A stretch of DNA of 64,000 bases, taken from Pristionchus mayeri (taxonomy: Eukaryota; Nematoda; Chromadorea; Rhabditida; Neodiplogasteridae). Made by a program: the position numbers and the translations under genes. The notes below the pieces were generated by a model. That model saw nothing but the letters and a program-made list of their open reading frames with translations. It was not told the DNA's origin and made no database searches. Numbering within the stretch: position 1 is the stretch's first letter; the number at the start of each line of letters is the position of its first letter. This document shows, in pieces, positions 1 through 11,576 of the stretch. The stretch is from contig BTRK01000002.1 of the NCBI GenBank assembly GCA_036245805.1, forward strand, positions 38,732,661 to 38,796,660. Reading direction: 5' to 3'.

Positions 1-57
1 GAATCGAATCTTTGGAGGTTTTTGCACCTTCCTGCCTAGGAACTTTTATGCAAATTC

Positions 58-430
58 ACCCTTGGAATTGTACACCCCCAAACTTGAGTCATCCAAAAAA
101 GTGACTTTTTAGTGCCCTGAGGGCAAACGAAGATCAATCGGCACCAAACTTTCAGGATCATTTAGGGACAAGATATGGATCATTTTGCGGCCTAGCACGA
201 TTTTCTAGCTGGTCTAGGAGCGAAGTTATGAGTTTGCGGCATCAAATTTGCAGCAAGTGCAGCAAGCATATGCGATTTTGCAGCAACTTGAAATTTGTTT
301 TCTGGGTACTCCATGGCTGGTTCTCAACACTCAGAAAGTTAGGCAGCTATAGAAAATTTCTCCAGAGAAATATAATTTTTCGAAAAAGTGGACTGCGATT
401 GCGTCATCACTACGCAACAACTAGAAATTT
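58..430. repeat. Diverged fragment of the Tc1-like repeat family
   Basis: This stretch contains phrases that recur in the same order at 51040-51340 and, inverted, at 46370-46640: an A-rich GTGACTTTTTAGTGCCC run, then CCTGAGGGCAAA, GGATCAT, a GCAGCAAGTGCAGCAA run, TTTTCTGGGTA and CAGAAAGTT. It is a diverged copy of the Tc1-like element described at 46158-46735. The short open frame over 228-458 is judged spurious because it lies inside this repeat. Confidence 0.55.
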
Positions 431-483
431 GCATAAGTTCGCGATAAGAGCACCGTAATGCCCATTGAATTTGCTACCTCCAG

Positions 484-1669
484 TTAAGAGACCGGATCGG
501 TAATTCTCCATCATCCCCCGGACACGGCGCCGCCGGAATGAGAACTGGGCTTCCGTGCTTAGTGTATGTATACCCCTTGGCCTTATGTTACACAAACTAC
601 CCGTGTTTTCTCGATTTCACTTTTGCGCTGAGAAATACAAGGTCTCAATGTTGAAAAATCTAATTTTCATAATTTTTAAATGCGACGACATAGACTCACA
701 ATCTCCTTTGCATTGTAATTGGGGTGACCAATAACCAAAAATGAACCATCCAGATCGATTCACGATTGTTTGGAAAACCATTTGTATGCTCGCAAATTTT
801 GCATTTTGGATCATATTTCCGTTGTATGAAAAAAACGCATAAGCGACGATTTACGGTGGAAGGAACTTCAATTGCTTAAAGATATAACGAAAAAATGATT
901 TCGAATCCACCGTTTTTGCTATAATAAAAGGAAACCTATTTCACGATTTTCGTACAATAGGTGGAGCATACTTTCCTTCATAGAAGTAATTGGACTCTGC
1001 TGAATTGAGAATGCTGATTTTTAGATGTATAAATTGACATGCACACGAAATCTCGAATATCGATTTTTTTGGAAAAACGACATTTCTGCTTTCTTATACA
1101 AAATTAAATGTGTTAATTTTATAAGGTCCCTTTTCTACTAAAATCGCTACCTCTAATCTTAATTGAAGGTAATGCCAATGATAAAACTGAAATTTCACAA
1201 CTCTCCGACACAGTCGAGGCTCTGGGAGAGCATAAGCGATAAAATGAATCGAGCCCACTTGCGGGGGGTTCGACAAACTTTTCATCTGGCTACATTTTAA
1301 ACATAGTGAGCGCGTGCGTTTTTTTCATACAACGGAAATATGATCCAAAATGCAAAATTTGCGAGCATACAAATGGTTTTCCAAACAATCGTGAATCGAT
1401 CTGGATGGTTCATTTTTGGTTATTGGTCACCCCAATTACAATGCAAAGGAGATTGTGAGTCTATGTCGTCGCATTTAAAAATTATGAAAATTAGATTTTT
1501 CAACATTGAGACCTTGTATTTCTCAGCGCAAAAGTGAAATCGAGAAAACACGGGTAGTTTGTGTAACATAAGACCAAGGGGTATACATACACTAAGCACG
1601 GAAGCCCAGTTCTCATTCGTGTCCGGGGATGGACGGATATGGTCGAATCTTACCGATCCGGTCTCTTAA
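484..1669. mobile_element. TTAA-flanked foldback element, copy 1
   Basis: The element is bounded by TTAAGAGACCGGATCGGTAA at the left and its reverse complement at the right. Long inverted arms (about 484-840 and 1318-1669) are nearly identical, so both arms carry the same 65-codon frame in mirror orientation; that frame is a shadow of the palindrome, not a gene. The middle (840-1318) is unique A+T-rich DNA with no gene I can see. TTAA at both edges fits a TTAA target duplication as in piggyBac-type elements, but no transposase is present, so the superfamily is an inference. A second member with the same 20-bp ends lies at 23165-25004. Confidence 0.8.
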
Positions 1670-2469
1670 ATTTTCATTTCAATACCTAGCCTGGTTCAAA
1701 AGCTACAGAAGAAATAAAAAGTGGCCGAATACTTTCCGGCGATACTGTAGGAATTATCTGCAATTAAAGACAGCCTATTTGTCTGGATAACCAAATCATT
1801 CGTGCATGCAATTGGAGACAAGGTGTATTTACCTAAATCGCAGAAAACTTAAATGCAAGCTACCGTATACCCACACCACGCACCATGGTTTGATTTACTA
1901 ATTCGCAGAAAACTTAAATGCACACGACCATATATACACATACTGGAAGAAATATGCTACTGAACGAAATCGTGTAATATTTGCGAGCGTTTTTGGCGAA
2001 ATTGTTTCCCAACCTGCACACCTCCCCGCAGCGTGAGCGTTGTGAACGGCTCGCGAGGCCGAGCGTGATTCGAAAAAGTTGCGATGGGGCGAAGCACTAT
2101 CGCAATTTTATCGAATTTACCTAGGCCTCACGAGCCATTTACAAACAGTCACTTCCAATCTGTCAGCCCATCGCGTTAGGCACTCGGCCATGATAAAATT
2201 ACAAAAGTATATTAAACAATTTTCAAATAATATGGTGGTCATGATTTACCAAAGAAATCATTTAATTGCTGCGTTTTTTGAAAAAGTCGAATTCGAATTC
2301 GCGAATTTCCAACTTGGAAAATTAGTTTAACCAACGGACTTTTGCGGTGTACGGTAATCGATCGGTTCGAGGTTTTAGGAAACTGGTTCGGTCGGCCAGC
2401 CATGTTCCATCGCAATTTCAGGTTCCGGTAAAGCCGCGTAGTTTTGGAGAAAGTGATGATCAAAGGTAG
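1670..2469. other. Intergenic stretch with a short direct repeat
   Basis: No gene is supported here. A short direct repeat is visible: GCAGAAAACTTAAATGCA occurs near 1840 and again near 1905, each followed by an ACC-rich phrase. The 83- and 112-residue open frames in this interval have no recognisable domain, splice context or composition, and I do not call them. Confidence 0.5.
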
Positions 2470-4420
2470 CCGACGGGGGGGGGGGGGGGGGGTATGACAT
2501 TTGAGCAACGACATTTGCGCAACGGGGTAAAATACGACAAATGAGCAACAAATTTTGCACATGCGACATTTGCGCAACGGGCCATAACTCCCTTCAGGAT
2601 CATCGTAGAGTGGCCAGATTAGGTACGTTGGGTAGCTATGGGTTCACTCTACCGTAACCCACACTGGTCTTTCTCCTCGAGGGCGACATTTGCGCAACGG
2701 GCCATAACTCCCTTCAGGATCATCGTAGAGTGCCCAGATTGGGTACGTTGGGTAGCTATGGGTTCACTCTACCGTAACCCACACTGGTCTTTGGTCTTTC
2801 TCCTCGGGGGCGATATTTGCGCAACGGGCCATAACTCCCTTCAGGATCATCGTAGAGTGCCCAGATTGGGTACGTTGGGTAGCTATGGGTTCACTCTACC
2901 GTAACCCACACTGGTCTTTCTCCTCGAGGGCGACATTTGCGCAACGGGCCATAACTCCCTTCAGGATCATCGTAGAGTGCCCAGATTGGGTACGTTGGGT
3001 AGCTATGGGTTCACTCTACCGTAACCCACACTGGTCTTTGGTCTTTCTCCTCGGGGGCGACATTTGCGCAACGGGCCATAACTCCCTTCAGGATCATCGT
3101 AGAGTGCCCAGATTAGGTAATTTGGGTAGCTATGGGTTCACTCTACCGTACCACTTTATTTTTGGGCATATTCTCCCACCACCTTAATTTATTTTTTTTC
3201 ATTTTTCATCTTAATTTTTCATCGTGAACAACAAAGATAACAAGAAATCCATTGAGGATATCGGGTGAAGAATCGAACACTTCGTAGAGGATCGCCTACG
3301 GCTTTCATATGATAAATTCCGTTGCTCAAATGCCGCCCCCGAGGAGAAAGACCAAAGACCGGTGTGGGTTACGGTAGAGTGAACCCATAGCTACCCAACG
3401 TACCCAATCTGGGCACTCTACGATGATCCTGAAGGGAGTTATGGCCCGTTGCTCATATGTCGCCCTCGAGGAGAAAGACCAAAGACCAGTGTGGGTTACG
3501 GTAGAGTGAACCCATAGCTACCCAACGTACCCAATCTGGGCACTCTACGATGATCCTGAAGGGAGTTATGGCCCGTTGCGCAAATGTCGCCCCCGAGGAG
3601 AAAGACCAAAGACCAGTGTGGGTTACGGTAGAGTGAACCCATAGCTACCCAAATTACCTAATCTGGGCACTCTACGATGATCCTGAAGGGAGTTATGGCC
3701 CGTTGCGCAAATGTCGCCCCCGAGGAGAAAGACCAAAGACCAGTGTGGGTTACGGTAGAGTGAACCCATAGCTACCCAACGTACCCAATCTGGGCACTCT
3801 ACGATGATCCTGAAGGGAGTTATGGCCCGTTGCGCAAATGTCGCCCTCGAGGAGAAAGACCAGTGTGGGTTACGGTAGAGTGAACCCATAGCTACCCAAC
3901 GTACCCAATCTGGGCACTCTACGATGATCCTGAAGGGAGTTATGGCCCGTTGCGCAAATATCGCCCCCGAGGAGAAAGACCAAAGACCAGTGTGGGTTAC
4001 GGTAGAGTGAACCCATAGCTACCCAACGTACCCAATCTGGGCACTCTACGATGATCCTGAAGGGAGTTATGGCCCGTTGCGCAAATGTCGCCCTCGAGGA
4101 GAAAGACCAGTGTGGGTTACGGTAGAGTGAACCCATAGCTACCCAACGTACCCAATCTGGGCACTCTACGATGATCCTGAAGGGAGTTATGGCCCGTTGC
4201 GCAAACGTTGCGCAAATGTCGCCCTCGAGGAGAAAGACCAAAGACCAGTGTGGGTTACGGTAGAGTGAACCCATAGCTACCCAACGTACCCAATCTGGGC
4301 ACTCTACGATGATCCTGAAGGGAGTTATGGCCCGTTGCGCAAATGTCGCTTGCGCACCTAATTTTGTCGTTGCGCAAATGTCGTTGCTCAAATTGCATAC
4401 CCCGCCGACGGGCAAACCCT
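2470..4420. mobile_element. Foldback element with tandem-repeat arms
   Basis: The ends are inverted copies: a poly-G tract, then TATGACATTTGAGCAACG and CGACATTTGCGCAACG at the left (2473-2525), and the complement at 4360-4405 next to CCGCCGACGGG. Each arm is a tandem array of a unit of about 117-126 bp holding ATTTGCGCAACGGGCCATA, CTTCAGGATCATCGTAGAG and CTACCGTAACCCACACTGG. The left arm (about 2560-3150) has about five units in one orientation; the right arm (about 3320-4350) has about eight or nine in the other. About 170 bp of unique sequence separates them. The repetitive open frames here are shadows of the array. Unit length varies because the phrase TGGTCTT is doubled in some units. Confidence 0.85.
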
Positions 4421-5270
4421 TGTTTTGTTGGCGCCCCCCCCCCCCACTCGCACGCCCCACAAAACCCACAGGAACAAGCTTACGGGCTACTGGTAATGTA
4501 GCAATATTATTTCCACAATGACAGAGGTTGACGGCACCGTGGAACTTGATGCAGTAATCAAGTAGTTTCTCGAATCACTTCGATTTTATAGCATTACAAT
4601 GTTGCATTTTTAGATGAAATCCGTGGACGACATCCTGAAAGAGTACGGGGTGAAAGGAATTTAGAGAGATCCGGTGGGCTGATTTGTTCCTTAAGTACAC
4701 AACACGTATTCTCGATAACTAAAATAAATTTAGTTAAAAATACTTTTATACAGAAATAATTTGCATTTCCAAAAAAATCGTTTGACAATTGCATTTTCCG
4801 ACTTGCAGATCGTGTACTGATGAAGTGAATCGCAATTGAATACATTAATCAATACCGATTCGATAAAATTCTTCGCAATATATGGAGTGTGTATGTCTGA
4901 TATAATTCTCTGAATAATTTAATAATAGTTCATTAAACATTTATAGAGTCAACCCTGCTTATGGGGTGGTATTGTTCGGTGGCAAAATTTGCAATGTGCA
5001 CAAAATTAGTGTCCGTGTCAGAAAGAATGCACTCACGCGGTACGAGCGGGGAGATAAATGTACATAGGAATGGAAAATATCTTCGATTGATTTCAGATGT
5101 GTTAGCATCCAACAATGACATCCCTATTTGCATCCTTCCCTTATTGATTCCTTCCTACTCATTCTCGAATTTTTGCCAGGCCACCCAAGCATGTCACAAT
5201 TTGATCGCGAGATATCAGCTACTCATCTTGCATCTCCTTCTTTCCGCTATACTCGCGATACTAGGGTGGG
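4421..5270. other. Intergenic stretch, no gene seen
   Basis: Apart from a C-rich tract at 4430-4450 that mirrors the G tract at 2475, I see no coding exon with splice context, no RNA gene and no clear repeat. Short open frames are present on both strands but lack recognisable content. Confidence 0.4.
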
Positions 5271-5388
5271 CATTAGTGATGCCAAAACGGCGCGCGCTCT
5301 CCCCGTTTTACACGGTCTCTCGCTCTGTCTGACCGGCGAGAGAGCGTATGAAACGAGGAGAGCGCGCGCCGTTTTGGCATCACTAGTG
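5271..5388. repeat. Palindromic hairpin MITE (~118 bp)
   Basis: CATTAGTGATGCCAAAACGG and the following GCGCGC run at the left are matched by their reverse complement at the right (about 5357-5388), with a CTCTCTCG-type loop in between. The stem is almost perfect. It belongs to the group of short hairpins described under findings. Confidence 0.8.
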
Positions 5389-5442
5389 GACATGATACGA
5401 TAAAAATATACATATTTATGTGAATGTTTTCGATGATTAACA

Positions 5443-7330
5443 ACGGCTGGAAGATCAATGAGGAGTATTACGGCAAGGAAATTTTCGAGGTCATGCGCAT
5501 GGGAGGGGGCGACGTAAGGAATTTTAAGGCAACGAACATGAAAATATTTTCAAAGACACCCGAGATATACCTGAAATTCCATCCTCGAATCCGCAACGAA
5601 TCCTCGAGCCAAAACATTCATTTTCTCAAGCATACTTTCTGAAAAGACTGTGTACTGATCTGCAACATGCGATCACTAAAACACGAATGCAAATGCGATA
5701 CGTTTAACAGGAATGTAGTCGAATTGGCATGGCTAAGCACTGTGTGTTTTGTGGTTGTCTGAGTTGTCAAAGGTCTATTCGCAGAAGCCCCTCCCTCGAT
5801 GAATCGAGCCTACAATTTTTGACTACACGTTTATCAAAGTCATGGATCTGGCCGACTTTCTCTTCGTCCAGTTACCAACCCTATTTCTGCTTCAGCTACT
5901 CCAAAATGCGCTAACTATATTCCTCTTAATTTTTGTAGTCTATTCAGTGACGTATACAGCAATTCATGATAACTGCAGGTTCCCCTTCCTTACATGCTAA
6001 TCGCTCCTTCAGAAAGAAATATGCAGGGCTTTGATTTTGATCTCTGCTTTTGGATTCATTATTGTTGTCGTCAATCACCTAATCAGGATAGTTCCATTCA
6101 TTTCGACAGGGGAATTCATGTATATCTCGACTCCAAAATCACACGATTTGAGTAAGATCACTCGCCGATTGATTGATACATAGATGTTGGAAAACGAAAA
6201 AAACGCACGGACTTAGCAGCACTCCACTACTACGCCTCTCCGATCCACGATTTCGGATACTTTCTCACTTCATCTTCCGAGTTCGCCATAGTCATTGAAC
6301 GTCTAATTGCTTGCATCAAACAACGAATGTAAGTAATTTGACGCCGGAGATGTGAGAGAACCGGACAAATCGGGGCAAAAAACATCTGATGAAGATGAAA
6401 AATGAAAACAATAGAAAAAATAGGAAACAAGCTGATGTTCAGATGAAAAATAGTTGACTTTCCAGTTATGACCAACATGGATTCGCCCATAAAATTATGG
6501 CGCCTGTGATTATTTTCATCTCCATTTTCGCTGCTGTAATGACTATTTGCTTATACTGGTGTGAGTCATGGTAAAACCTCTTAGTTGCCTCTTAGTTTTG
6601 GCAATTAGGGACGAGGTAGCGAATCAATTATGTCTCACAATGTCGTCTTCAATTCAGTGGGCCTCTTCATCCCTACCATCATCTTCAGTCAGTGTCTGGG
6701 CTATGCTACCGCTGTTCTCGCCTTCTTCTGTCATCGTTATAGCGACGGGAGCTACCGTAACCTGATGGCCTCGACACTGTCGACAAAGTATCAGGTGACA
6801 TATATTCGTCATTCGGCAGCTTAATAAACCGTTCTTGAAAAACCGATCGTCTCAAAAAAGGGGGTGTTCCAATACTTGACATCGACAATCTACTTGCAGA
6901 TCCGCGAAGTTTCCGTGCTAACACACGCATTAGTACTAATTACATTCGGTTCTGTTATTATCAAATTGCTGATCGCAGCTGAAATATGGTGCGCGAATAT
7001 ATTCTTTATTTGCGGACAAGACATTGGGCATTTTGCATTTGGAAGGAAAAACAACAAAATACAGTATCAAACACAACAAATATAAACTTGCTCAGGTGCG
7101 AGTTCATATTACGACTGGACCTTCCCTAGTTACATTCTTATGAATTCGATAATGAATAATTATCTGCATGGGGTCTTCGGCATCGCTCTGTGAATCTTAT
7201 ACGACGCGTATTCTGCCGTCGATGAAATTACGAGACATCTGGGAAAATATTTCCCGAAATCGATTTGGCGAGGAAGAAATCGATGCACACGAAAAGGCAC
7301 TTTGATATGCTCAAGGATGATTGGAAGTGA
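5443..7330 (+). pseudogene. SRA/SRE-superfamily chemoreceptor, probably a pseudogene
   Basis: A run of exons encodes a seven-transmembrane protein: TM1 (about 5770-5978), TM2 (6013-6151), TM3 (6217-6328), TM4 (6466-6560), TM5 (6658-6794), TM6 (from 6900) and TM7 (about 7097-7190). Phases agree from TM2 to TM6. The end of TM3 carries EFAIVIERLIAC and the loop after TM5 reads LSTKYQIREV, matching the ER-A and RYQ-EN signatures of nematode SRA/SRAB/SRE receptors, which act in chemosensory neurons. A first exon at about 5443-5511 is possible. Damage: TGA and TAA codons interrupt the TM1 exon frame (about 5800 and 5997), and the TM7 to tail junction (ILPSMKLRDIW) is out of frame. An unusually short 34-nt intron could remove the second stop but then breaks the frame. 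I call it a decayed receptor gene; the family is fairly sure, the subfamily is not. Confidence 0.65.
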
Positions 7331-7339
7331 ATTTGAATA

Positions 7340-8052
7340 ATGATTTGTATAAACGACGTTTAGTGCAATAATATACAAATTAATTCGTATTCTGACTGAC
7401 TTTCATGTCCGCGTGCAATCACCCCATGAGCCAGTATATGTCGCATGGGCGATTCCAGCTATAATTGCATCATTGCAATCTAATAGAGGCGATCTCATGT
7501 TGTTGCTTACGCTTATCGCGATTTCGTCCGAAAACACCTGGCAATTCACTAAACATCGAGAGAAGATCGAGAGAGTGAGAGGTTCGTGGAGGACACAGAC
7601 ATCGAGCATAGAGTGAGAGAACGAGAAGATCGCGGAGAAATGAGGGGGCATGTTGTTTTCCGGTCCATACTCCCTCTCCCTCCCGATTGTTCACCTTCTC
7701 TTCATCTTGCTCACTACTGAGTCTCCTTCATACTAACAGGCATGGGCACTAGGAATGCCATTACTGTTTCATGACCGATTTATACAATAAGGTGCTTCAA
7801 ATTGAAATTGACAAGCTTCAAATTGACAGAGCACAATCGCGGGCGCTGATTTACGGTTGTCAATCATCGAAACTACCATCTCTTGTTCCACTGATAAATA
7901 GTGTTCCGAATAAATTTTGAGCAATGTTTATGTAATTGTTGATTCCGCTGAGTACCTTATCTAGGGGAGTCATCTCGATGCTATTGTTTTCATTCCGGAT
8001 GCCTTACCCGATCCACTCCATTTAGAATGTACCATTTCAGAGACCAGTCACC
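7340..8052. other. Intergenic stretch, no gene seen
   Basis: This lies between the decayed receptor and the MARVEL-like gene. There is a purine-rich GAGAGA segment at about 7555-7650 facing pyrimidine-rich sequence at about 7665-7720, but no coding exon I can support. Confidence 0.4.
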
Positions 8053-8139
8053 ATGGGCGAAATCACGCTGAACACCAATTACCTCAATACTAACAGGTAC
8101 TCATCACCAAGGGCATTTTAAATTGCGTCACAACTAGGC

Positions 8140-9180
8140 AATACCCTCACGATAAATAATCACTTTGGCGTTCCTTATATGAGAGCGTTTGCCTAAAAGT
8201 CGAGCAGATTCGAAATATTTTGGCACAGGAAAAAAAGTCAATTTTCTAATTTTGAGTGAGTTGGGATTATCGATGGTGCTGAAGAAGATAGGCGTACTCA
8301 TTTTGTACGTAAGCTCCAGACGACGTTGCGTCGAATTCACATTTTGAGGCTTCCCACAGCTCAATTGAGCGCTAAAATTAGTGGAACAAGTTTTCTGGGG
8401 TGAAATTTTATGGCGAACATGTCTGTGTATTTCAATTATCATAATTTTCTAATTAAAAAATAAAAATTCAACTTTTCGCTCCATCAAAAGCGAGCTTAGC
8501 AAATACATGGATGGAACCGCTGTGACGAGAGGAGTTCAAGTATGTAATATCATCTGAATGCGTCATCAAACTTTTGAGAAATGTTGCAAATAGTGCTTCG
8601 TTTGAACCAAATTTGGCGTGTTATCGTCCGATCTTCCTCCTTCACTTGACCTCAGACCCTCTGGCAGTCTCCTCATCTGCTTCTATCCCACACCCCCTGG
8701 CAGTTTCAGTGCATTCCCTCGTCCAACCTCGCGTTTTCATCTGTTTTGAGCGCAGTTATTTTTAGTTTTCTCAAAAGTTTGATAACGTATTCAGATGAAA
8801 TTACACACTTGAAATCCTCTCGTCACGGCGGTTCCATCCATGTATTTGCTAAGCTCGCTTTTGATGGAGCGAAAAGTTGATTTTTATTTTTTTAATTAGA
8901 AAATTATGATAATTGAAATGCCATACAATTTCACCCCAGAAAACTTGTTCCACTAATTTTAGCGCTCAATTGAGCTGCGGAAAGCCTCAAAATGTGAATT
9001 CGACGCAACGTCGTCTGGAGCCGGAAGCTCTACGTACAAAATGAGTACCCCTATCTTCTTCAGCACCATCGATAACCCCAAATCACTCAAAATTGGAAAA
9101 TTGACTTTTTTTGCTGTGCCGGGCTCTGATCGAATCTTCGGCAAACGTCCTCATATTGCCTTCAAATTAATACGTCCGTT
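8140..9180. mobile_element. Foldback element in the first intron of the MARVEL-like gene
   Basis: Two inverted arms of about 430 bp (about 8140-8583 and 8764-9180) share, in mirror order, CATCAAACTTTTGAGAA, CCATCCATGTATTTGCTAAG, TTTTGATGGAGCGAAAAGTT, CACTAATTTTAGCGCTCAAT and CAACGTCGTCTGGAG. The arms diverge by scattered substitutions and a few indels. The loop (8584-8763) is unique and pyrimidine-rich. Mirror-image short frames in the arms are not genes. Confidence 0.8.
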
Positions 9181-9310
9181 CAGAACGTCTTCGAAGATAT
9201 GTGTCTTCGATTTTATCTCTGCTGTGTTTGGTGATGTCGGCTCTATCACAGATATGATCAAAGAACACATACACAATCACAAATACATACATTCCCAATG
9301 CTAAATATAG
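9180..9310. other. Intron remainder before exon 2
   Basis: A+T-rich intron sequence leading to the acceptor CTAAATATAG at 9301-9310. No separate gene is seen. Confidence 0.4.
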
Positions 9311-10419
9311 ACGAAGACGTCTGTACGTGCTTTGATGGCAGCAAAGACAACACTAAAGATATGAAATTCCTGCGTCTCACCCCACATTATAGAGGCGTCA
9401 TCAAGATCCTCCAAATCGTCTTCGGATTAATCATTTGCTCGCTGCTCTGCGGAAATTGGTAAGATGACGTCGATATCGATTACAGTAATCCAAGAGTTCG
9501 CTGGGTCCTGTATTTTGTCACATATGATATCTTCCGCGCAACGTTGGTAGTTTGTCCCTCAGGATCTCGAAAGGAGAAAATTTAAAAAAAAGTGAATCAT
9601 CAAACATTTATTAATTATTAATTCCACACGAGTCTAATAAATCCATTGCTGTGAGTAATGCGAAATTACCAACAATAACACGATTTTTTTATTGAAAAGG
9701 ACGGATCCTGAGGGGCAAACTATTATACCAATGGGTGACTGCCCTGGTGCCTGACCCAACCGAACTTCTGGAATAATCTATCAGGTGGGGCGGCCGTTCG
9801 TGCTTCGGCGAGGGACGACTGGGCTTCTGCTCGGGTACGGTAGCCACATAGTATCTCGAACTCACTTTCTTCTGCAGGTCTCAACTTTGTCGTTGTCATC
9901 ATCAACATCGTTCTTTTCACACTCAATTTGCTCAGTGTCGCCTCGCTCCCACTTGTCAGTCAACTAACGTTCCCGCCAAAATTCGAAATCAAATCCCTAC
10001 CGTAACCGGGGAAATCGGGTCAGGAGAAACTGTACTCGGCGGTTGCGAGCGTGCTCTTCCTAATCGCCTCCGTCCTGCTGATCTGGTTCGTCATCGAGAA
10101 CAGCTCAGGATTGCTCATTGGCGCGACCGTAAGCACTTTGATCCCCCCAATTCCCAAATGTTATGGCAAATTCGTCACGTAATTATCAAAACAATTGACA
10201 AGCAAATGGGACAACACGAAGCTGCGGAAATTGGTCGGAAAATTGCGATAGGATGGAATAAGTTTTTTTCTAAAATCTAAAAATGAACATTTTGAGGTGC
10301 TGATCATGTTTGAATGCCTCTTCTCCCTCTGGGACTACCAGATCCTTCACTCCATATTTTCCACGTAATTCGAAGGAAGCGAGAAAGAAAAGGAAGTGAC
10401 AAACAATACATTGAACATA

Positions 10420-10965
10420 CAGTAGCGTCGGAAAGTCACCGGGCACTTTTTGAATTTGTTGCAACTTTTTGCCCAGGAAAGGCATCATACTGGTACTAAG
10501 GTACCAAATTCATCGGACATTATGGTCATGGTATTATGGTATGTCGTCATTTCTTAATTATTGCGCAACGATGACGCAATCAATCGTCACTTTTTCAAAA
10601 CGGCATTATTCTTACATATATTTTTTCCTGCTGGCCAAACTTTCTGAGGTTGGAGATATGACCGAGGCCTACCCAGAAAATTTTTTTGAAAGTGCTACGC
10701 GGTCGCACTTTGGCTGCAGCCAACAGGGTACTAAATTCAGATCTCGGCTTCTACACTAGCTAGAGACTCGTTCAAAGCATCAAAATGATCGTAATCACAA
10801 ATCCAGACGATCCTGAGAATAAGGACATGATCGGTCAACATTTCCAAAAATTAGTGGAACAAGTTTTTTTGCATGCTCATTTTTTGGACATTCATTACTT
10901 TGAGGGTATTTTCTGGAAAAATCTGCTTTTTATGTGAGAATGTTCAAAATGTATTAAGAGACCGT
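10420..10965. mobile_element. Tc1-like element remnant (CAGT end)
   Basis: Directly after a TA (10418-10419) the sequence CAGTAGCGTCGGAAAGTCAC begins, close to the CAGTCGCGCCGGAAAGT end seen at 46158. The following 540 bp match 46158-46720 in order, including CATTATTCTTACATA, TTTTTTCCTGCTGGCCAAAC, CTACCCAGAAAATTTTTT and TTCAAAGCATCAAAATGAT. The TA target plus CAGT terminus is typical of Tc1-like DNA transposons. No transposase frame is present. Confidence 0.7.
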
Positions 10966-11490
10966 CCACCAGATAACGTAATAACTGTGCAGGGGTCCAC
11001 GGATGGCCAAAAATTCGATAAATCCCAAACTTTTTTTGTGAAGTGTGGGTGCCGAGTGCTGATTGACGGCCGTAATGACTAAGGCTTGGGGTAGATTTTG
11101 AAAAAGTTACAGGCACCCCCTACTTTTGGGGTCGAAAAGTTCGATATCTCAGAATTATGGTAATTATAGATTGTCTGGTGTATTTTTAATCGTAGAAGCC
11201 GAATTTCGATATCCGAAAGTGAGAAATAAAAAAGTTTAGCCCGAAAAACCACTTTTTCGTCAAAAAAATCGAGTATATAGATCTAAAAATTTCCGAGGTG
11301 CACATTATCGATGCGATTTTCGGAATCTACGTAAAAAGATATGTCTAAGTTGAAATTTTCAGAATTTTAAAAATACCGACTTTTGAGATATTGCGATCCA
11401 AATTATGAAAAAACCGTCAAATTGCTGAACATGAGTTCGCATAGCCCCGAAAATTTTCGCCCCCTATAGCTCTACTGGTCTAAAAACAAT
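10966..11490. repeat. Dispersed repeat beginning AGACCGTCCAC
   Basis: It starts AGACCGTCCACCAGATAACG and continues with TTTTGGGGTCGAAAAGTTCG and ATATCTCAGAATT. The same series of phrases occurs at 43497-43760, so this is a second copy of one repeat family. Its nature is unknown; no transposase or terminal inverted repeat was recognised. It abuts the Tc1-like remnant here. Confidence 0.6.
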
Positions 11491-11576
11491 TCGTTATGTC
11501 TTATACAATCATATTCATCATATTTCTACTTCGAAAAAGCGAGACAATCACAAATCTGAAATTTCATTTTTTTCAG

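Larger units (their letters stand above)
8053..10364 (+). pseudogene. Four-TM MARVEL-like membrane protein, frame damaged
   Basis: Proposed exons are 8053-8096 (starts MGEITLNTNY), 9311-9458, 9785-9834, 9878-10128 and 10297-10364. Exon 2 reads LRLTPHYRGVIKILQ and enters TM1 (IVFGLIICSLLCGNW); exon 3 is a Gly/Cys-rich extracellular loop; exon 4 carries TM2 (LNFVVVIINIVLF) and TM3 (LFLIASVLLIWFVI); exon 5 carries TM4. The 'RGV-K-Q-V-G' entry into TM1 and the four-TM plan match MARVEL-domain vesicle/junction proteins. Two faults: exon 1 ends in phase 2 where exon 2 needs phase 1, and a TAA (10003-10005) lies in frame between TM2 and TM3, where the only alternative is an implausible 22-nt intron. 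The first intron contains a 1-kb foldback (about 8140-9180). The family assignment is moderate. Confidence 0.55.

Noticed and set aside
617..1537. Duplicate 65-residue gene pair in opposite orientation
   Set aside because: The two frames are the two arms of the foldback at 484-1669; identical mirrored frames are expected from the palindrome.
2638..4469. Open frames repeating MGSLYRNPHWS on both strands
   Set aside because: They are translations of the tandem 120-bp repeat and its inverted copy; frames stay open only because the unit repeats. No start, splice or domain evidence.
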